Source: Thiothrix unzii
GTDB taxonomy: Bacteria > Pseudomonadota > Gammaproteobacteria > Thiotrichales > Thiotrichaceae
Assembly (NCBI RefSeq): GCF_017901175.1
Contig: NZ_CP072793.1
Span: forward strand, 2,666,001-2,730,000
DNA length: 64,000 nt
Reading direction: 5' to 3'
Shown: positions 42,776 through 53,199 of the stretch, in pieces
How positions within the stretch are numbered: position 1 is the first letter of the stretch
Layout of the letters: each line of letters begins with the position of its first letter
Program-made: the position numbers and the translations under genes
Notes under the pieces: model-generated
Database searches by the model: none
Seen by the model: the letters and a program-made list of their open reading frames with translations, nothing else
Told to the model about the DNA's origin: nothing

Positions 42776-43393
42776 TTAACGCTGTTGCCGCTGCCGTTGT
42801 TGCCGCCATTGCCACAGTCTTTCGCCCAATAACGCCAGTAACAACACCGTGTAAACCAGCGGCATGTCGGTGCGGGCTTTGCTATCGGCTAACCACCAAA
42901 AGTGCAGCACCCCTAACAAGCTCAATGGGTAAATCAAGCGGTGTAGCCGTTGCCAATCGCGTCCCAGCCGCCGTATTGCCGCCTTAAACGAAGTCGCCGC
43001 CAACGGAACCATTAACACAAAAGCCAGCATCCCCACAGTAATGAACGGACGTTCAAGGATGTCATACCCGATTTCCGGCCAGTCGAAAAACTGATCCAGC
43101 CACAAATAACTTAACAAGTGCAGCGTGCCGTAAAAAAATGCAAACAACCCCAACATACGCCGCAACCGCAAACCCTGCCCCCAGCCAATCTGACGACGCA
43201 AGGTTGACAATAACAAGGTCAACAGTAAAAACCGCAAACCCCATTCCCCCAAACTGCGGGTAATGGTTTCAATCGGATTCGCCCCTAGCGTATCGTGCCA
43301 CACGCCCCAGCCCAGCAAGGCTAGCGGCAATAACGCCAACACGAATACTGCCGGTTTAAACCCACGGCTGAAATACGGCTCAGGTAGTTGCAT
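42776..43393 (-). CDS. msrQ: MsrQ, haem-binding membrane subunit of the periplasmic methionine sulfoxide reductase
   Basis: 205 residues with six hydrophobic helices and the family's histidines in FFYGTLHLLSYL, WQRLHRLIYPLSLLGVLHFW. MsrQ passes electrons from the quinone pool to MsrP. Its start touches the stop of msrP by one base. Confidence 0.92.
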   Translation of the reverse strand: MQLPEPYFSRGFKPAVFVLALLPLALLGWGVWHDTLGANPIETITRSLGEWGLRFLLLTLLLSTLRRQIGWGQGLRLRRMLGLFAFFYGTLHLLSYLWLDQFFDWPEIGYDILERPFITVGMLAFVLMVPLAATSFKAAIRRLGRDWQRLHRLIYPLSLLGVLHFWWLADSKARTDMPLVYTVLLLALLGERLWQWRQQRQRQQR

Positions 43394-44292
43394 TAGAAAT
43401 TCTTCCGTAAATCCATGCCGCTGTACAAACTCGCCACCTGCTCGGCGTACCCATTGAACGCCAAGGTATCGCGCTTACGAAACTCACCGATGCGACGTTC
43501 CTTACGCTGACTCCAGCGCGGGTGATCGACGTCCGGGTTTACGTTGGCATAAAACCCGTACTCATCGGGGGCAGAACGCCCCCAACTGGTGTGCGGCTCT
43601 TGCTCCACAAAGCTGATTCTGACAATCGACTTAATGCTTTTAAACCCGTATTTCCAAGGCACGACCAAACGCAGCGGCGCACCGTTTTGCCCCGGCAACG
43701 CCTTACCGTACAAACCGGTGGCAATAAAACTTAACGGGTGCATTGCCTCATCAATGCGCAAACCTTCGGTGTAAGGCCATTCCAACACTTGGCGTTTTTG
43801 CCCCGGCATTTGCTTTGGGTCAACCAAGGTTTCAAAACGCACGTATTTGGCTTGAGAAGTCGGTTCAAAACGCTTGAGTAAATCCGCCAAAGGGAAACCC
43901 AACCAAGGAATTACCATCGACCAGCCTTCCACGCACCGCAAACGGTAAATGCGCTCTTGATCGGGATGTGGCTTGAGGATGTCTTCTAACGTTAATTTAC
44001 CGGGCTTGGCACATGCACCATCGACGGTAACGCTCCAAGGCGAGGTTTTCAACAAATGGGCGTGTTTTGCCGGATCTTCCTTACCCGTACCAAACTCATA
44101 AAAATTGTTGTATTGGGTAATGTCATCATAAGGGGTGGAAGCTTCATCTGTCGCAGCATTCGCCAATAACGGTAAACCAGCGGCACTCAGCAAACCAATA
44201 CCACCCAAGGTTTTAAGAAATTCACGACGGCGTTGGTAAATCGCGTAATCGGTCACTTGCGCTTCGGAAATGGTGGGACGTTTGATCAACAT
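43393..44292 (-). CDS. msrP: MsrP, periplasmic methionine sulfoxide reductase (molybdoenzyme)
   Basis: 299 residues. A Tat signal ([11 protein letters not shown]) leads to a sulfite-oxidase-fold domain with the molybdenum-binding Cys in [13 protein letters not shown]. It repairs oxidised methionine in the envelope using electrons from MsrQ. The ATG at 44292 has an AGGAG site; an upstream start (44346) would put 18 residues before the Tat motif. The long upstream region 44347-44736 may hold its control sites. Confidence 0.95.
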   Translation of the reverse strand: MLIKRPTISEAQVTDYAIYQRRREFLKTLGGIGLLSAAGLPLLANAATDEASTPYDDITQYNNFYEFGTGKEDPAKHAHLLKTSPWSVTVDGACAKPGKLTLEDILKPHPDQERIYRLRCVEGWSMVIPWLGFPLADLLKRFEPTSQAKYVRFETLVDPKQMPGQKRQVLEWPYTEGLRIDEAMHPLSFIATGLYGKALPGQNGAPLRLVVPWKYGFKSIKSIVRISFVEQEPHTSWGRSAPDEYGFYANVNPDVDHPRWSQRKERRIGEFRKRDTLAFNGYAEQVASLYSGMDLRKNF

Positions 44293-44538
44293 GATGCGGT
44301 TCTCCTGTTTTTTAGTATTACGTACTGAAAACAGGTTTGGATGCAAACACCCTTAAAAAAACCAGCACCGCATGAGGGGACACACGGTGCAATTGGGCTT
44401 TCCAGAGATTTAATTTTGTTATACGACCAAAGACAAAGCGGGAAAGGGCTGGGTTCCCGCGTAACCACTTCCTGTGTTTTTTATAATTTCGGACTTCCTG
44501 TCACGGGTTTTCATCATCTGTCTCTAGTTGGGCTGATT

Positions 44539-44593
44539 CTGTCACAAGCTGAACGAAATGTGAATGAAAACTTAACGAAAGCTGAACAAAAAG
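44539..44593. repeat. Five tandem 11-bp repeats
   Basis: Blocks CTGTCACAAGC, TGAACGAAATG, TGAATGAAAAC, TTAACGAAAGC, TGAACAAAAAG follow one another with exact 11-bp spacing, the helical spacing used by OmpR/PhoB-type regulators and by origin repeats. They lie in the gene-free stretch upstream of msrP. Confidence 0.6.
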
Positions 44594-44675
44594 ATTTAAT
44601 ACCCGATAAGCTCAGCCGACTGATTAAAAAACAACCTATCACGGAAAATTGATTCAGATCAAACCACTTATACCT

Positions 44676-44729
44676 TCATCCACAATGTTATCCACAGGGT
44701 TATTCACGGATTCTGGGGATAAATCCACA
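44676..44729. promoter_or_regulatory. Cluster of DnaA-box-like sites
   Basis: TCATCCACA (44676), TTATCCACA (44688, perfect) and TTATTCACG (44700) are spaced 12 bp apart. TTATCCCCA on the minus strand (44714-44722) and AAATCCACA (44721) follow. The gap 44347-44736 contains no convincing gene. Could be a DnaA titration site, a DnaA-controlled promoter or part of an origin. Confidence 0.6.
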
Positions 44730-44736
44730 ACACAAA

Positions 44737-45837
44737 TTAAGAAAGAAACACCCAATCCATCGGCGAACTACGCAAAGTCAGTTGCTCACCGTTCAATTCC
44801 AGCACTTCACTTAACTTCACAAAGTCCTGATCGCTCACCACAAACAAGTAAGGATTCCCGTCTTCCAACAGTTTGTTAACGGCAAAACGGGTATTTTTGT
44901 TGTCAAAGGTGTACGGCTTACCCGCACGAATTGCATCCCAATATTGCTGCAACTGCTGGCGATACCACGTTTTTGCTGCTTTACGAAACAAATACGGGTA
45001 AATCGGCAAACTGTCAGTAAGTTGTTGCAGGTCAGTGATTTGCACTCCCGCCAACGTCTGATCGTGAAACCACAAATTATGCATCACAGTAGTAGCAGCT
45101 TTTTGGGGATTTTTTGCCAAATACGCTTGTTTGCGTCGCGCACTGGTTTGCGCCAACTTGGTTCCGCTGATCAAAATATCCCGCAATCGTCCCGCCAACG
45201 TCATAAAGAAATACGGATAAACCAAACCTTCCTTGAGCAATTGGTAGTTGACGCTTTGCTTCAGACGCTCGGCTAATTGGGCTTTACTGAGATCTGTCCC
45301 GTCCGGGGTATCGGTGTCACCGGGAAAAACCCAAGCAATTGGTCGCCCGTTTTTCTCCACTTCACTGGTCACAATGTAACCGGGAATCACGTCTTGTAAC
45401 TTGTCTTTCACCCAAACTTCTTGTCCATCGCGGATAAAGCACGCTTTGTCGATCCAGGTATTTTTACCCCACGACCGCCATTCAGCCTTACCAACCCCCA
45501 ACAACTCCATGAATTTCGCGGTGGCTGCTTGCGCAATCGCGGGCGGTTGATGATAACCACCGGGGCTGGGTTTGGTTTGCAAGGCGGTTTCTTTGCCTTT
45601 GACATCAGCGGGCGTTGGCGGACTTTCCGGGGAATAATGGGTTTCCAGCGCGTCAATACCTTGCAAACGCAATTGCACCGCGCCTTCACCTGCCTGCAAC
45701 TTAGTGTCAAACAAGTCTTTATTGTCACCACCAAGTGCTTCCCAATGCGCGGCGTTACGCGCCCGAAACATCATGGAATCGCCATCTGGTGAAAACCCGA
45801 CAACGTGAAAAGAACCCTTGATCAGTGTGTATTTCAT
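44737..45837 (-). CDS. Staphylococcal-nuclease-like protein
   Basis: 366 residues, no signal peptide. The N-terminal part (FHVVGFSPDGDSMMFRARN, then VQLRLQGIDALETHY) resembles the SNase fold, in which RLxGIDAPE is a signature; an additional region with FIRDGQEVWVKDKL and ITDLQQLTDSLPIYPYLFRK follows. The usual compact enzyme is half this length. Function unproven. It is transcribed toward the DnaA-box cluster. Confidence 0.55.
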   Translation of the reverse strand: MKYTLIKGSFHVVGFSPDGDSMMFRARNAAHWEALGGDNKDLFDTKLQAGEGAVQLRLQGIDALETHYSPESPPTPADVKGKETALQTKPSPGGYHQPPAIAQAATAKFMELLGVGKAEWRSWGKNTWIDKACFIRDGQEVWVKDKLQDVIPGYIVTSEVEKNGRPIAWVFPGDTDTPDGTDLSKAQLAERLKQSVNYQLLKEGLVYPYFFMTLAGRLRDILISGTKLAQTSARRKQAYLAKNPQKAATTVMHNLWFHDQTLAGVQITDLQQLTDSLPIYPYLFRKAAKTWYRQQLQQYWDAIRAGKPYTFDNKNTRFAVNKLLEDGNPYLFVVSDQDFVKLSEVLELNGEQLTLRSSPMDWVFLS

Positions 45838-45952
45838 ACGCGCTCCCTTGCCTTTGGTGTAAATGGACGTTTATTAAACACCAATAGCTCACAAAAAACA
45901 CCCGTGGCTGTAGTATGATTTCACCTTAAAACCTGCCCACAAGGATTTAGTC

Positions 45953-46567
45953 ATGTTGTTTGCCGCCCTTACTGCCACTCTCGAAACCGCGTTCAATGCA
46001 TGGCTGGCGTTGGATGCCCAAACACACGGCAATGCCCGCAGCCGTTTGCAGGCGTTACAAGGTAAGCTGATTTGCCTGCACATCAGCAACCCGGATGTGC
46101 AACTGTACTTTTTGCCCACGGCTGATCAGGTGCGTGTAACCACCCGTTACGCCGCCGCACCGGATGTCACCATACACGGTAGTGCCTTGGGGTTAATGCG
46201 GCTGTCTGCCAGCAACGATGCCGGTAAAGCCATGTTGGAACACGGTATTAAAATCGACGGCGACATGGGATTGGGCAATCACTTTAGTCAGATCTTGCGC
46301 GAAATCGACGTGGATTGGGAAGAACTGCTGTCGCGTGCCGTTGGCGATGTTGTGGCGCATCACTTAGGTCAAGTAGTACGCAATGCCCAAGGTTGGCTGG
46401 GCGATTCGTCCCATGCGATGCGTTTAAATACCCAAGAATATTTGCAGGAAGAGGCGCGAGTGGTTCCCGCCGATGCGGAAATTCGCCAATATTTGGATGC
46501 GGTCGATACCCTGCGTGCGGATACCGACCGTTTGGAAGCGCGGCTTAAACGCTTAGAAAAGCCTTAA
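45953..46567 (+). CDS. ubiJ: UbiJ, ubiquinone biosynthesis accessory factor
   Basis: 204 residues: an SCP2-type lipid-binding domain (SNPDVQLYFLPTADQVRVTT, GLMRLSASNDAGKAML) and a C-terminal coiled coil (YLDAVDTLRADTDRLEARLK). UbiJ scaffolds the soluble complex that makes ubiquinone. The usual neighbours ubiE and ubiB are not beside it in this window. Confidence 0.85.
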   Translation: MLFAALTATLETAFNAWLALDAQTHGNARSRLQALQGKLICLHISNPDVQLYFLPTADQVRVTTRYAAAPDVTIHGSALGLMRLSASNDAGKAMLEHGIKIDGDMGLGNHFSQILREIDVDWEELLSRAVGDVVAHHLGQVVRNAQGWLGDSSHAMRLNTQEYLQEEARVVPADAEIRQYLDAVDTLRADTDRLEARLKRLEKP

Positions 46568-46573
46568 TGCCGC

Positions 46574-48193
46574 TCATTTCAGCAAGCACACACCCGGTTT
46601 ACTGGCATTGCATACCCGCCCTTCAACACGCGGTGCGATGCCCGCACTCCCTGCCTGCTGCAAGGCTTCCAGCACTTTGTCCTTGAGTTCAAGGCGGGGC
46701 TGGTCGGGGGCAACAATGAGATTTTCGCCCAACATCCGATAACCATCCTGATCACCACTGGCATCCAGCAAATAATCGTTGGTGACTGCCAGCAAGGTTT
46801 CGTCCGCCTGAATCGGACGCAACCCCTGCGGGGTGATCAAACTCAATTGCTCCGCCGTACCGGTTGCCGGATTGTGCTTAAATGCAAAGCCGCTAACTTG
46901 TAGCCAACGCCCATTACCCGTCCAATCGGTGATGGCGTGATTCACTACTGCTTGCAATTGCGCCCCACTCAAGCGAATCATCGCCAAACGGGTGGGATAA
47001 GCAAACAAGGTATCGAGGTGTCTACGGTTCAATTCACCCGCTGGAATATTTTGGTTTAAACGCATTCCACCCGCATTCAAAAACGCAATCTGCGCCCCCT
47101 GATCGGCAAAACTGGTGCGGGCAGTATCTGCCAACCAGTTACCGAGATTGGTTTCAAAGCGGCGAATGGTTAATTCTTCAGCGATCAAATCCACCGCCGT
47201 TTTCCCCAACACTTGGGTCAAACAAGCGTTGGATTCACCTCTTTCACCGCAAAAACCTTCGGCAAAACGTGCATCCCACTGGTTAATTCGTGCGACCACC
47301 CCAGCATCTGGGGTGTATTTACCCGGCAAATCGACAAAGGTGACAGATGACTGTTTGGGATTTGCCGCATCTAAACGGACGACGGCAGCACTCATCGCAT
47401 CCGCATCGGCCTTGACAATGCGTCGCCCGTTAACTTGCACACTTTGACGGTCGTGCTCATGCCCACCCGCAATCAAATCGGGCGCGTCATCGCCCAATTG
47501 TTCCAGCAGCGCACGATCTTCTTTCAGGGTTAAATGGGTTAATGCAATCACCACCTGCGCCCCTTGCTGGCGCAATGCCCGACTGGTGGTGCGCACCGCC
47601 TGCATTGGCGGAATGAAACGACGGATGTAGTCTGCCCCTTTTACATCCGTCGTTGCACTCAATACCCCGACCTTGACCCCATTCAGCGTGATTAACTTAC
47701 TGGGCAATAAATTATCGGCTTGCACCATCTGTCGCCCCGGTTCAATGCTTTTAAACTCAACGTTGGTTCCCAGCCATGCAAACTGTGATTCTGTAATCCG
47801 GCTTTGCAGCAACTGCGCGTGTTTCAGTTTACCTTTCTCAAATTCGTGATTGCCAAAGGTAATAAACATATGCTCATCAAAGGCTGCCCCATCACCATCG
47901 AGGTAATTTAATACGTCGACCATTTGCTCACCGTCGTAACGCTGGCTCAATAACGAGGGAAACAGGAAATCCCCCGCGTGCAGCATCAACACCTCACCTT
48001 CGGATTGCTCCAAACTGGCACGCAAATGACGCACGTAAGGCAAATTATCTAGGCGGTAGACATCGTTAATGACCAGAATGGTCAACGGTTTTTCAGGAGT
48101 AACGCCTTCATCGGCATCTTCAGACGACCAAGGCAACACGCTACAAGCGGTCAGCCAAGGCAATAACAGGCAGGTCAGCAGCAAGCGTTTCAT
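46574..48193 (-). CDS. UshA/5'-nucleotidase-family lipoprotein
   Basis: 539 residues. A lipobox (LLLPWLTAC) precedes a metallophosphatase domain (VINDVYRLDN, MLHAGDFLFPSLL, GNHEFEKGK, GGHEHDRQS) and a C-terminal 5'-nucleotidase domain (AFLNAGGMRLNQNIPAG, FAYPTRLAMIRLSGAQL). It hydrolyses nucleotides or related phosphates in the periplasm. The ATG at 48193 fits the signal; a longer frame to 48250 is not favoured. The first motif lacks the usual His after Asp (ND-V-Y). Confidence 0.85.
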   Translation of the reverse strand: MKRLLLTCLLLPWLTACSVLPWSSEDADEGVTPEKPLTILVINDVYRLDNLPYVRHLRASLEQSEGEVLMLHAGDFLFPSLLSQRYDGEQMVDVLNYLDGDGAAFDEHMFITFGNHEFEKGKLKHAQLLQSRITESQFAWLGTNVEFKSIEPGRQMVQADNLLPSKLITLNGVKVGVLSATTDVKGADYIRRFIPPMQAVRTTSRALRQQGAQVVIALTHLTLKEDRALLEQLGDDAPDLIAGGHEHDRQSVQVNGRRIVKADADAMSAAVVRLDAANPKQSSVTFVDLPGKYTPDAGVVARINQWDARFAEGFCGERGESNACLTQVLGKTAVDLIAEELTIRRFETNLGNWLADTARTSFADQGAQIAFLNAGGMRLNQNIPAGELNRRHLDTLFAYPTRLAMIRLSGAQLQAVVNHAITDWTGNGRWLQVSGFAFKHNPATGTAEQLSLITPQGLRPIQADETLLAVTNDYLLDASGDQDGYRMLGENLIVAPDQPRLELKDKVLEALQQAGSAGIAPRVEGRVCNASKPGVCLLK

Positions 48194-48301
48194 AATTAGG
48201 CCATTCGTTAACTTCGTTATCGTCGCATTATAGGCCATTACACTCGCCACCGTCAGTATCGCGGAAAGCCGGTAGACTCTCCGCGATGAAGTCGCTATTT
48301 A

Positions 48302-49204
48302 TTACCAAGCAACGAATTCGGTCACTTTATCCACCAATTCATCCGCGTATAAATCGAGGAAGAAGTGATCCGCACCATCCACCGTTGCTACGCTGAGATT
48401 ATCTTGCTTAACGCCTTCCAACTTCGCAGGCAGATCAGCCACCACTTCGTCTTCCGAACCCATCACAATCAGCATCGGCTTTTTGATTTTCGGTAACAGA
48501 CTTGGGGTATTCAAACGCGCATCATCTTGGTAATAACCCAGCACTGCTTTTGCGGTAGCCTTGGCTTTTTCGCAGTACACGAAACCGGGAACTTCCATAA
48601 CGCTATCGCCTTTACCCGCATCGACTAATTTTTTAGCCTCCGCAACAATATCAGCAAGCGGTTTGCCGTAACGTTCCGCGTATTCTTTCGCCGCTTTCTC
48701 TGGGTCAGCGGTGGCAGGCGCAACAGTAATCACTTTAGTCAGCAACTCTGAATCTTTTTCAGCAGCATACCATGCGACTTGGTTGCCGCCACGCGAATGC
48801 CCCAGTAATGCCACTTTAGTAGCACCTTGTTGTTTCAACCATTGCATCCACGTCTCCAGTTCTGCCACTGCATCGGCGTGTTGGTGACGGTGTTCGATGG
48901 TGCAATCCAACATATCCGAAGCGCGTTTGTCGATGGCGTAGCTCAGGTTGGCACGCAAGGTGTTATAGCCTTTGTCTTTCAACAAATCGCTCAACGATTG
49001 CATGATTTCCATCTTGTTGTGCGCCAGCGTGCCGTGCAACATCAAGATCACCCCGTCTTTAGCGGTTTTACCTTCGGCTAAAGTCAATTCACCACGTAGA
49101 GTTAAATCACCTTGCTTCACGGTGATTTCTTCCGCGTATGCCGGAGCAAACAGTACACCTAAAGCCAACGCCACAGTCATCGTTATGCGAGAAAAAACGC
49201 TCAT
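48302..49204 (-). CDS. Secreted alpha/beta hydrolase
   Basis: 300 residues with a signal peptide (VALALGVLFAPAYA). Oxyanion region MLHGTLAH, nucleophile elbow LLGHSRGGNQ, Asp in MGSEDEVV and His in DGADHFFL give a complete catalytic triad. The substrate is unknown; an esterase or lipase role is likely. The ATG at 49204 sits 6 bases after AGGAGG. Confidence 0.8.
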   Translation of the reverse strand: MSVFSRITMTVALALGVLFAPAYAEEITVKQGDLTLRGELTLAEGKTAKDGVILMLHGTLAHNKMEIMQSLSDLLKDKGYNTLRANLSYAIDKRASDMLDCTIEHRHQHADAVAELETWMQWLKQQGATKVALLGHSRGGNQVAWYAAEKDSELLTKVITVAPATADPEKAAKEYAERYGKPLADIVAEAKKLVDAGKGDSVMEVPGFVYCEKAKATAKAVLGYYQDDARLNTPSLLPKIKKPMLIVMGSEDEVVADLPAKLEGVKQDNLSVATVDGADHFFLDLYADELVDKVTEFVAW

Positions 49205-49231
49205 TATCATCCTCCTGCCGAGTTAAACGGG

Positions 49232-50395
49232 TTAAATGCCCATCGCTTGTTTAGCGATTTGGTATTTTACAAAATCCAAACGGTTCACCAACGATAACCC
49301 TGTATTACGCAGTATTTTCCAAGGGGCTAAGGTATTCCCAAAGAGCAGGCGGAAACCTTCCATCGCCTTTTGCGTCAACACATTATCACCGCGCCGCGCC
49401 CGCTCATAAGCACGCAACACTGCCACACTACCCACATCGCCACTGCTTTTTAATAATTGTTCAGCTAAACCCAACGCGTCTTTGATACCCAGATTCACGC
49501 CCTGCCCCGCCAATGGGTGAATCGTGTGCGCGGCATCGCCCACCAAAGCAAGGCGTGGCTGAATGTAAGGTTCCGCATGACGACCACGCAATGAAAACGC
49601 CGCACGCTCCCCGACTGCCGTAACCTCACCCAAACGGTAATCCAACGCTTGCGCTACTTCCCGGCAAAAATCCGCATCACTCAGCAGCAACATCGCATCG
49701 GCACGGTCAGCGGGTAATGTCCACACAATTGAACTGCTGCCATCGCTTAACGGCAAAAACGCCAGCGGCCCAGACGGCATAAAACGTTGCCAAGCGGTGT
49801 CTTGGTGAGACAGTTCCGTCTGCACCACACACACCAAACCTTTTTGCCCGTAATCATTGGTTGCTAAACTGATTCCCGCCAATTGGCGCACTTTCGATTG
49901 CGCACCATCTGCGCCGACCAGCAATTGCGCTTGTAACGTTGTGCCGCTGTGTAACTGCACTTTCACGCTATCCGCACCGACTTCAAATGCCGCCAGTTTA
50001 TCGGGGCAGTATAAATCCACATTATCCAGTGCTTGAATCGCATCCAGTAACGCGCACTGAATCACACGATTTTCCACAATATGCCCTAAATCTGCCTCGC
50101 CCAGATCCGCCGCATCAAAACGGATTTGCCCCGAACCCGTCGCATCCCACACCTGCATCGCCTCGTAAGCGCACGCCCGTCGCGCCACCACGCCTTGCCA
50201 CGCTCCCGCATTCACCAGCGCACGTTGTGACGCACGGCTAATCGCAGAAACCCGCAAGTCGTAAGGGTCGGTTGCCGCAAACGGCGCGGGTGCATGGGCT
50301 TCCAACACTGCCACGCGCTTACCGGCGTTGCCCAATAAACAAGCGAGGGTGGAACCCACCATACCGCCCCCGGCGATGATGATGTCGTATTGCAT
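49232..50395 (-). CDS. UbiH/UbiI-family FAD monooxygenase
   Basis: 387 residues. FAD motif YDIIIAGGGMVGSTLACLLG, the DG loop LLVGADGAQSKVRQLAG and the GD motif RLALVGDAAHTIHPLAGQGV mark an aromatic hydroxylase of ubiquinone biosynthesis. Which position on the ring it hydroxylates (UbiH, UbiI or UbiF) cannot be told from the sequence. The ATG at 50395 has a GAGGAC site and is 10 bp after dxs, suggesting co-transcription. Confidence 0.85.
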   Translation of the reverse strand: MQYDIIIAGGGMVGSTLACLLGNAGKRVAVLEAHAPAPFAATDPYDLRVSAISRASQRALVNAGAWQGVVARRACAYEAMQVWDATGSGQIRFDAADLGEADLGHIVENRVIQCALLDAIQALDNVDLYCPDKLAAFEVGADSVKVQLHSGTTLQAQLLVGADGAQSKVRQLAGISLATNDYGQKGLVCVVQTELSHQDTAWQRFMPSGPLAFLPLSDGSSSIVWTLPADRADAMLLLSDADFCREVAQALDYRLGEVTAVGERAAFSLRGRHAEPYIQPRLALVGDAAHTIHPLAGQGVNLGIKDALGLAEQLLKSSGDVGSVAVLRAYERARRGDNVLTQKAMEGFRLLFGNTLAPWKILRNTGLSLVNRLDFVKYQIAKQAMGI

Positions 50396-50405
50396 AATGC
50401 TGTCC

Positions 50406-52241
50406 TCAAGGTTGATGTGCGCGTATCCGCTGCACAATACTCGGCGCATCCAAACCGCACGCCGCCAATTGCTCTTCGCGCTGTGCATGATCAATGTAAC
50501 TGTCAGGCAAACCCAAATTCAATACCGCCACGTTTAAGCCAGCCGCGTGTAAACATTCGTTCACCGCACTACCTGCCCCACCCATAACCGCATTGTCTTC
50601 GAGCGTCACCAATAAACTGTGAGTTTGCGCCAATTCGCGCACCATTGCCTCATCCAACGGCTTCACAAAGCGCATATTGATCAAAGTTGCGTTCAGTGAT
50701 TCAGCCACCGCACGCGCGGTATCCAACAAGGAACCAAATAACAAGATGGCAATGCCTTCACCACTACGCAAGCGCAACGCCTTACCCAACGGAATCGCCG
50801 TCATGCCGGTTTGCGGCATCATGCCCACACCCTTGCCACGCGGGTAACGCACCGCCGTCGGTACGTCTAAACAAAACGCGGTGTAAAGCATTTGCCGACA
50901 TTCATCTTCGTCCGCCGGAGCCATGACCACCATATTGGGAATACAGCGCAAATACGATAGATCGTAATTACCCGAATGCGTCGGGCCATCCGCCCCCACC
51001 AAGCCCGCGCGGTCAATCGCAAACACTACGGGTAAATTTTGCACCGCCACATCGTGCAACAACTGATCGTAAGCACGCTGCAAAAAAGTCGAATAAATCG
51101 CCACGACCGGTTTCAAGCCTTCACACGCCAGCCCTGCTGCCAACGTTACCGCATGTTGTTCCGCAATCCCCACATCGAAATACCGCTCAGGAAATTGCTC
51201 GGCAAACGCCACCAGCCCCGACCCTTCACACATGGCCGGAGTAACGCCCACCAAACGCGGATCTTGTGCCGCCATGTCGCACAACCACTGCCCAAACACC
51301 TGGGTATAGGTCGGCGTTGAAACCTTGTTACTCGCTACCAAACCCGTCGCCAAATTAAACGGCGATACCCCGTGATAGGCGCACGGGTCTTCTTCCGCTG
51401 GCTCGTAACCTTTACCTTTTTGGGTCAGCACGTGTAATAAGCGCGGGCCTTTGATTTTTTGCAGGTTGCGCAACACATGCACCATTTCCTGCACATCATG
51501 ACCGTCAATCGGACCAAAATATTTAAAGCCCATTTCCTCAAACAACGTACCGGGTAACACCATGCCCTTCATGTGTTCTTCGGTGAGTTTCGCCAGTTTC
51601 GATAAAGAACGGCTGCTGGAAAGCACTTTTTTGCCACCTTCACGCATGGTGGAATACATCCGACCAGACAGCAGGCGCGTTAAATATTTACGCAAAGCCC
51701 CTACGTTGGGTGAAATCGACATTTCATTGTCGTTCAGCACCACCAGTAGATTCGCGTCCAAGTCACCGGCATGGTTTAACGCCTCATACGCCATCCCCGC
51801 CGTCATCGCACCGTCACCAATCACCGCAATCGCTTGGTAATCTTCGCCTTTGTGCTGGGCTGCCAACGCCATCCCCAACGCCGCGCTGATAGACGTGCTG
51901 GAATGCCCCACCCCAAAGGTATCGTATTCACTTTCACAACGCTTGGGGAAACCCGCCAAGCCACCTTGCTGGCGGATGCTATCCATACGCTCACGCCGCC
52001 CCGTCAAGATTTTATGCGGGTAAGCCTGATGCCCCACGTCCCACACCAAACGGTCTTGCGGCGTATTGAACACATAATGCAACGCCACCGTTAATTCCAC
52101 CGTTCCCAAATTGGAGGAAAAATGCCCACCTCCGGTCGAAACCGAGGTTAACAAAAACTGGCGTAACTCATCGCATAAGACAGGTAACGCCTCTATACCC
52201 AGCTCGCGCAAATCAGCGGGAGCATTTATTTTCTCAAGCAC
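50406..52241 (-). CDS. dxs: 1-deoxy-D-xylulose-5-phosphate synthase
   Basis: 611 residues. Thiamine-diphosphate motif ([20 protein letters not shown] then NDNE), [13 protein letters not shown] and [18 protein letters not shown]. First enzyme of the methylerythritol phosphate pathway to isoprenoids. It is followed by the ubiquinone hydroxylase gene and preceded by ispA, so isoprenoid and quinone synthesis are grouped here. Confidence 0.97.
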   Translation of the reverse strand: MLEKINAPADLRELGIEALPVLCDELRQFLLTSVSTGGGHFSSNLGTVELTVALHYVFNTPQDRLVWDVGHQAYPHKILTGRRERMDSIRQQGGLAGFPKRCESEYDTFGVGHSSTSISAALGMALAAQHKGEDYQAIAVIGDGAMTAGMAYEALNHAGDLDANLLVVLNDNEMSISPNVGALRKYLTRLLSGRMYSTMREGGKKVLSSSRSLSKLAKLTEEHMKGMVLPGTLFEEMGFKYFGPIDGHDVQEMVHVLRNLQKIKGPRLLHVLTQKGKGYEPAEEDPCAYHGVSPFNLATGLVASNKVSTPTYTQVFGQWLCDMAAQDPRLVGVTPAMCEGSGLVAFAEQFPERYFDVGIAEQHAVTLAAGLACEGLKPVVAIYSTFLQRAYDQLLHDVAVQNLPVVFAIDRAGLVGADGPTHSGNYDLSYLRCIPNMVVMAPADEDECRQMLYTAFCLDVPTAVRYPRGKGVGMMPQTGMTAIPLGKALRLRSGEGIAILLFGSLLDTARAVAESLNATLINMRFVKPLDEAMVRELAQTHSLLVTLEDNAVMGGAGSAVNECLHAAGLNVAVLNLGLPDSYIDHAQREEQLAACGLDAPSIVQRIRAHQP

Positions 52242-52305
52242 CTGACGATACCCCTCAAGGTAGGATTTTGGTTGTTAGCATTGTGGTAAGTATCCGTCGT
52301 TTTTA

Positions 52306-53199
52306 TCATCGTAGTCGCTTCACGGTAAAATCAGCTATTTCGCGCAGCGCGTGTGCGCCATCACCAAACGGCTCTAATGCGTGCAACGCCTCTGTGTGTA
52401 AATCGTGTAATTTCGCTTTAGCAGCAGCCATGCCAATAATAGAAGGGTAAGTTGGCTTGCCTGCGGCGGCATCTGCACCACGGGTTTTACCCAAAGTTTG
52501 GGTGTCGCTTTCCACATCCAAAATATCGTCTTGCACTTGGAAGGCCAGCCCTAAACATTTGGCAAAATGATCAAGGCGTTGCACCGCCAAGGCATCCACC
52601 ACTTCGAGACTGTAAGCCGCCAACAATACGCTGGCACGAATTAACGCCCCGGTTTTGTGGATGTGCATATTTTCCAGCTCGATTTCGCCCAACACCTTGC
52701 CGACTGCTGCCAGATCAATCGCCTGACCGCCCACCATACCGCGTGAACCAGCCGCTTGCGCCAGCAATTCAATCATGCGCAAACGTTGCGCAGGGGATGC
52801 GTGTTGTTTCGGGTGTGCCGCCAACAATTGAAACGCCAACGCCTGCAAACCATCACCCACTAAAATCGCCGTCGCCTCATCAAAGGCTTTATGACAAGTC
52901 GGTTTACCGCGTCGCAAATCGTCATCGTCCATCGCGGGTAAATCATCATGCACCAACGAATACACGTGGATTAACTCCACCGCCGCCGCTGGAATATCTA
53001 AATGCACCTGAGCAATGCCTAACGCCTCACCTGCTGCGTACACCAGCAACGGGCGCATCCGCTTACCACCGTCCAGCACACTGTAACGCATCGCCTCATG
53101 TAAACGCGACGGGTGTGTAGCAGCCGCAGGCAACACGCTGTCTAATACCGTTTCAATGCGATCTTGCCAACCTTGCAGGCGCGTATGCACATTTAACAT
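52306..53199 (-). CDS. ispA: Farnesyl diphosphate synthase
   Basis: 297 residues with both aspartate-rich motifs (HDDLPAMDDDDLRRG and FQVQDDILDVESD). Makes farnesyl or geranylgeranyl diphosphate for quinones and cell-wall lipid. The ATG overlaps the xseB stop (TGATG) and has a GGGAGAAG site, so it is coupled to xseB. Confidence 0.95.
   Translation of the reverse strand: MLNVHTRLQGWQDRIETVLDSVLPAAATHPSRLHEAMRYSVLDGGKRMRPLLVYAAGEALGIAQVHLDIPAAAVELIHVYSLVHDDLPAMDDDDLRRGKPTCHKAFDEATAILVGDGLQALAFQLLAAHPKQHASPAQRLRMIELLAQAAGSRGMVGGQAIDLAAVGKVLGEIELENMHIHKTGALIRASVLLAAYSLEVVDALAVQRLDHFAKCLGLAFQVQDDILDVESDTQTLGKTRGADAAAGKPTYPSIIGMAAAKAKLHDLHTEALHALEPFGDGAHALREIADFTVKRLR

Noticed and set aside
44341-44652. 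Open frame of 103 codons upstream of msrP
   Set aside because: No ribosome binding site, no recognised domain, and it crosses the 11-bp repeats, which better explain the sequence.
44347-44736. Main bidirectional chromosome origin
   Set aside because: Kept only as a possibility: the highly expressed genes to the right face the gap head-on, and dnaA/dnaN are not adjacent.
52452-53120. 222-codon open frame antisense to ispA
   Set aside because: A shadow of ispA codon usage (Pro/His/Arg rich); ispA itself is certain.
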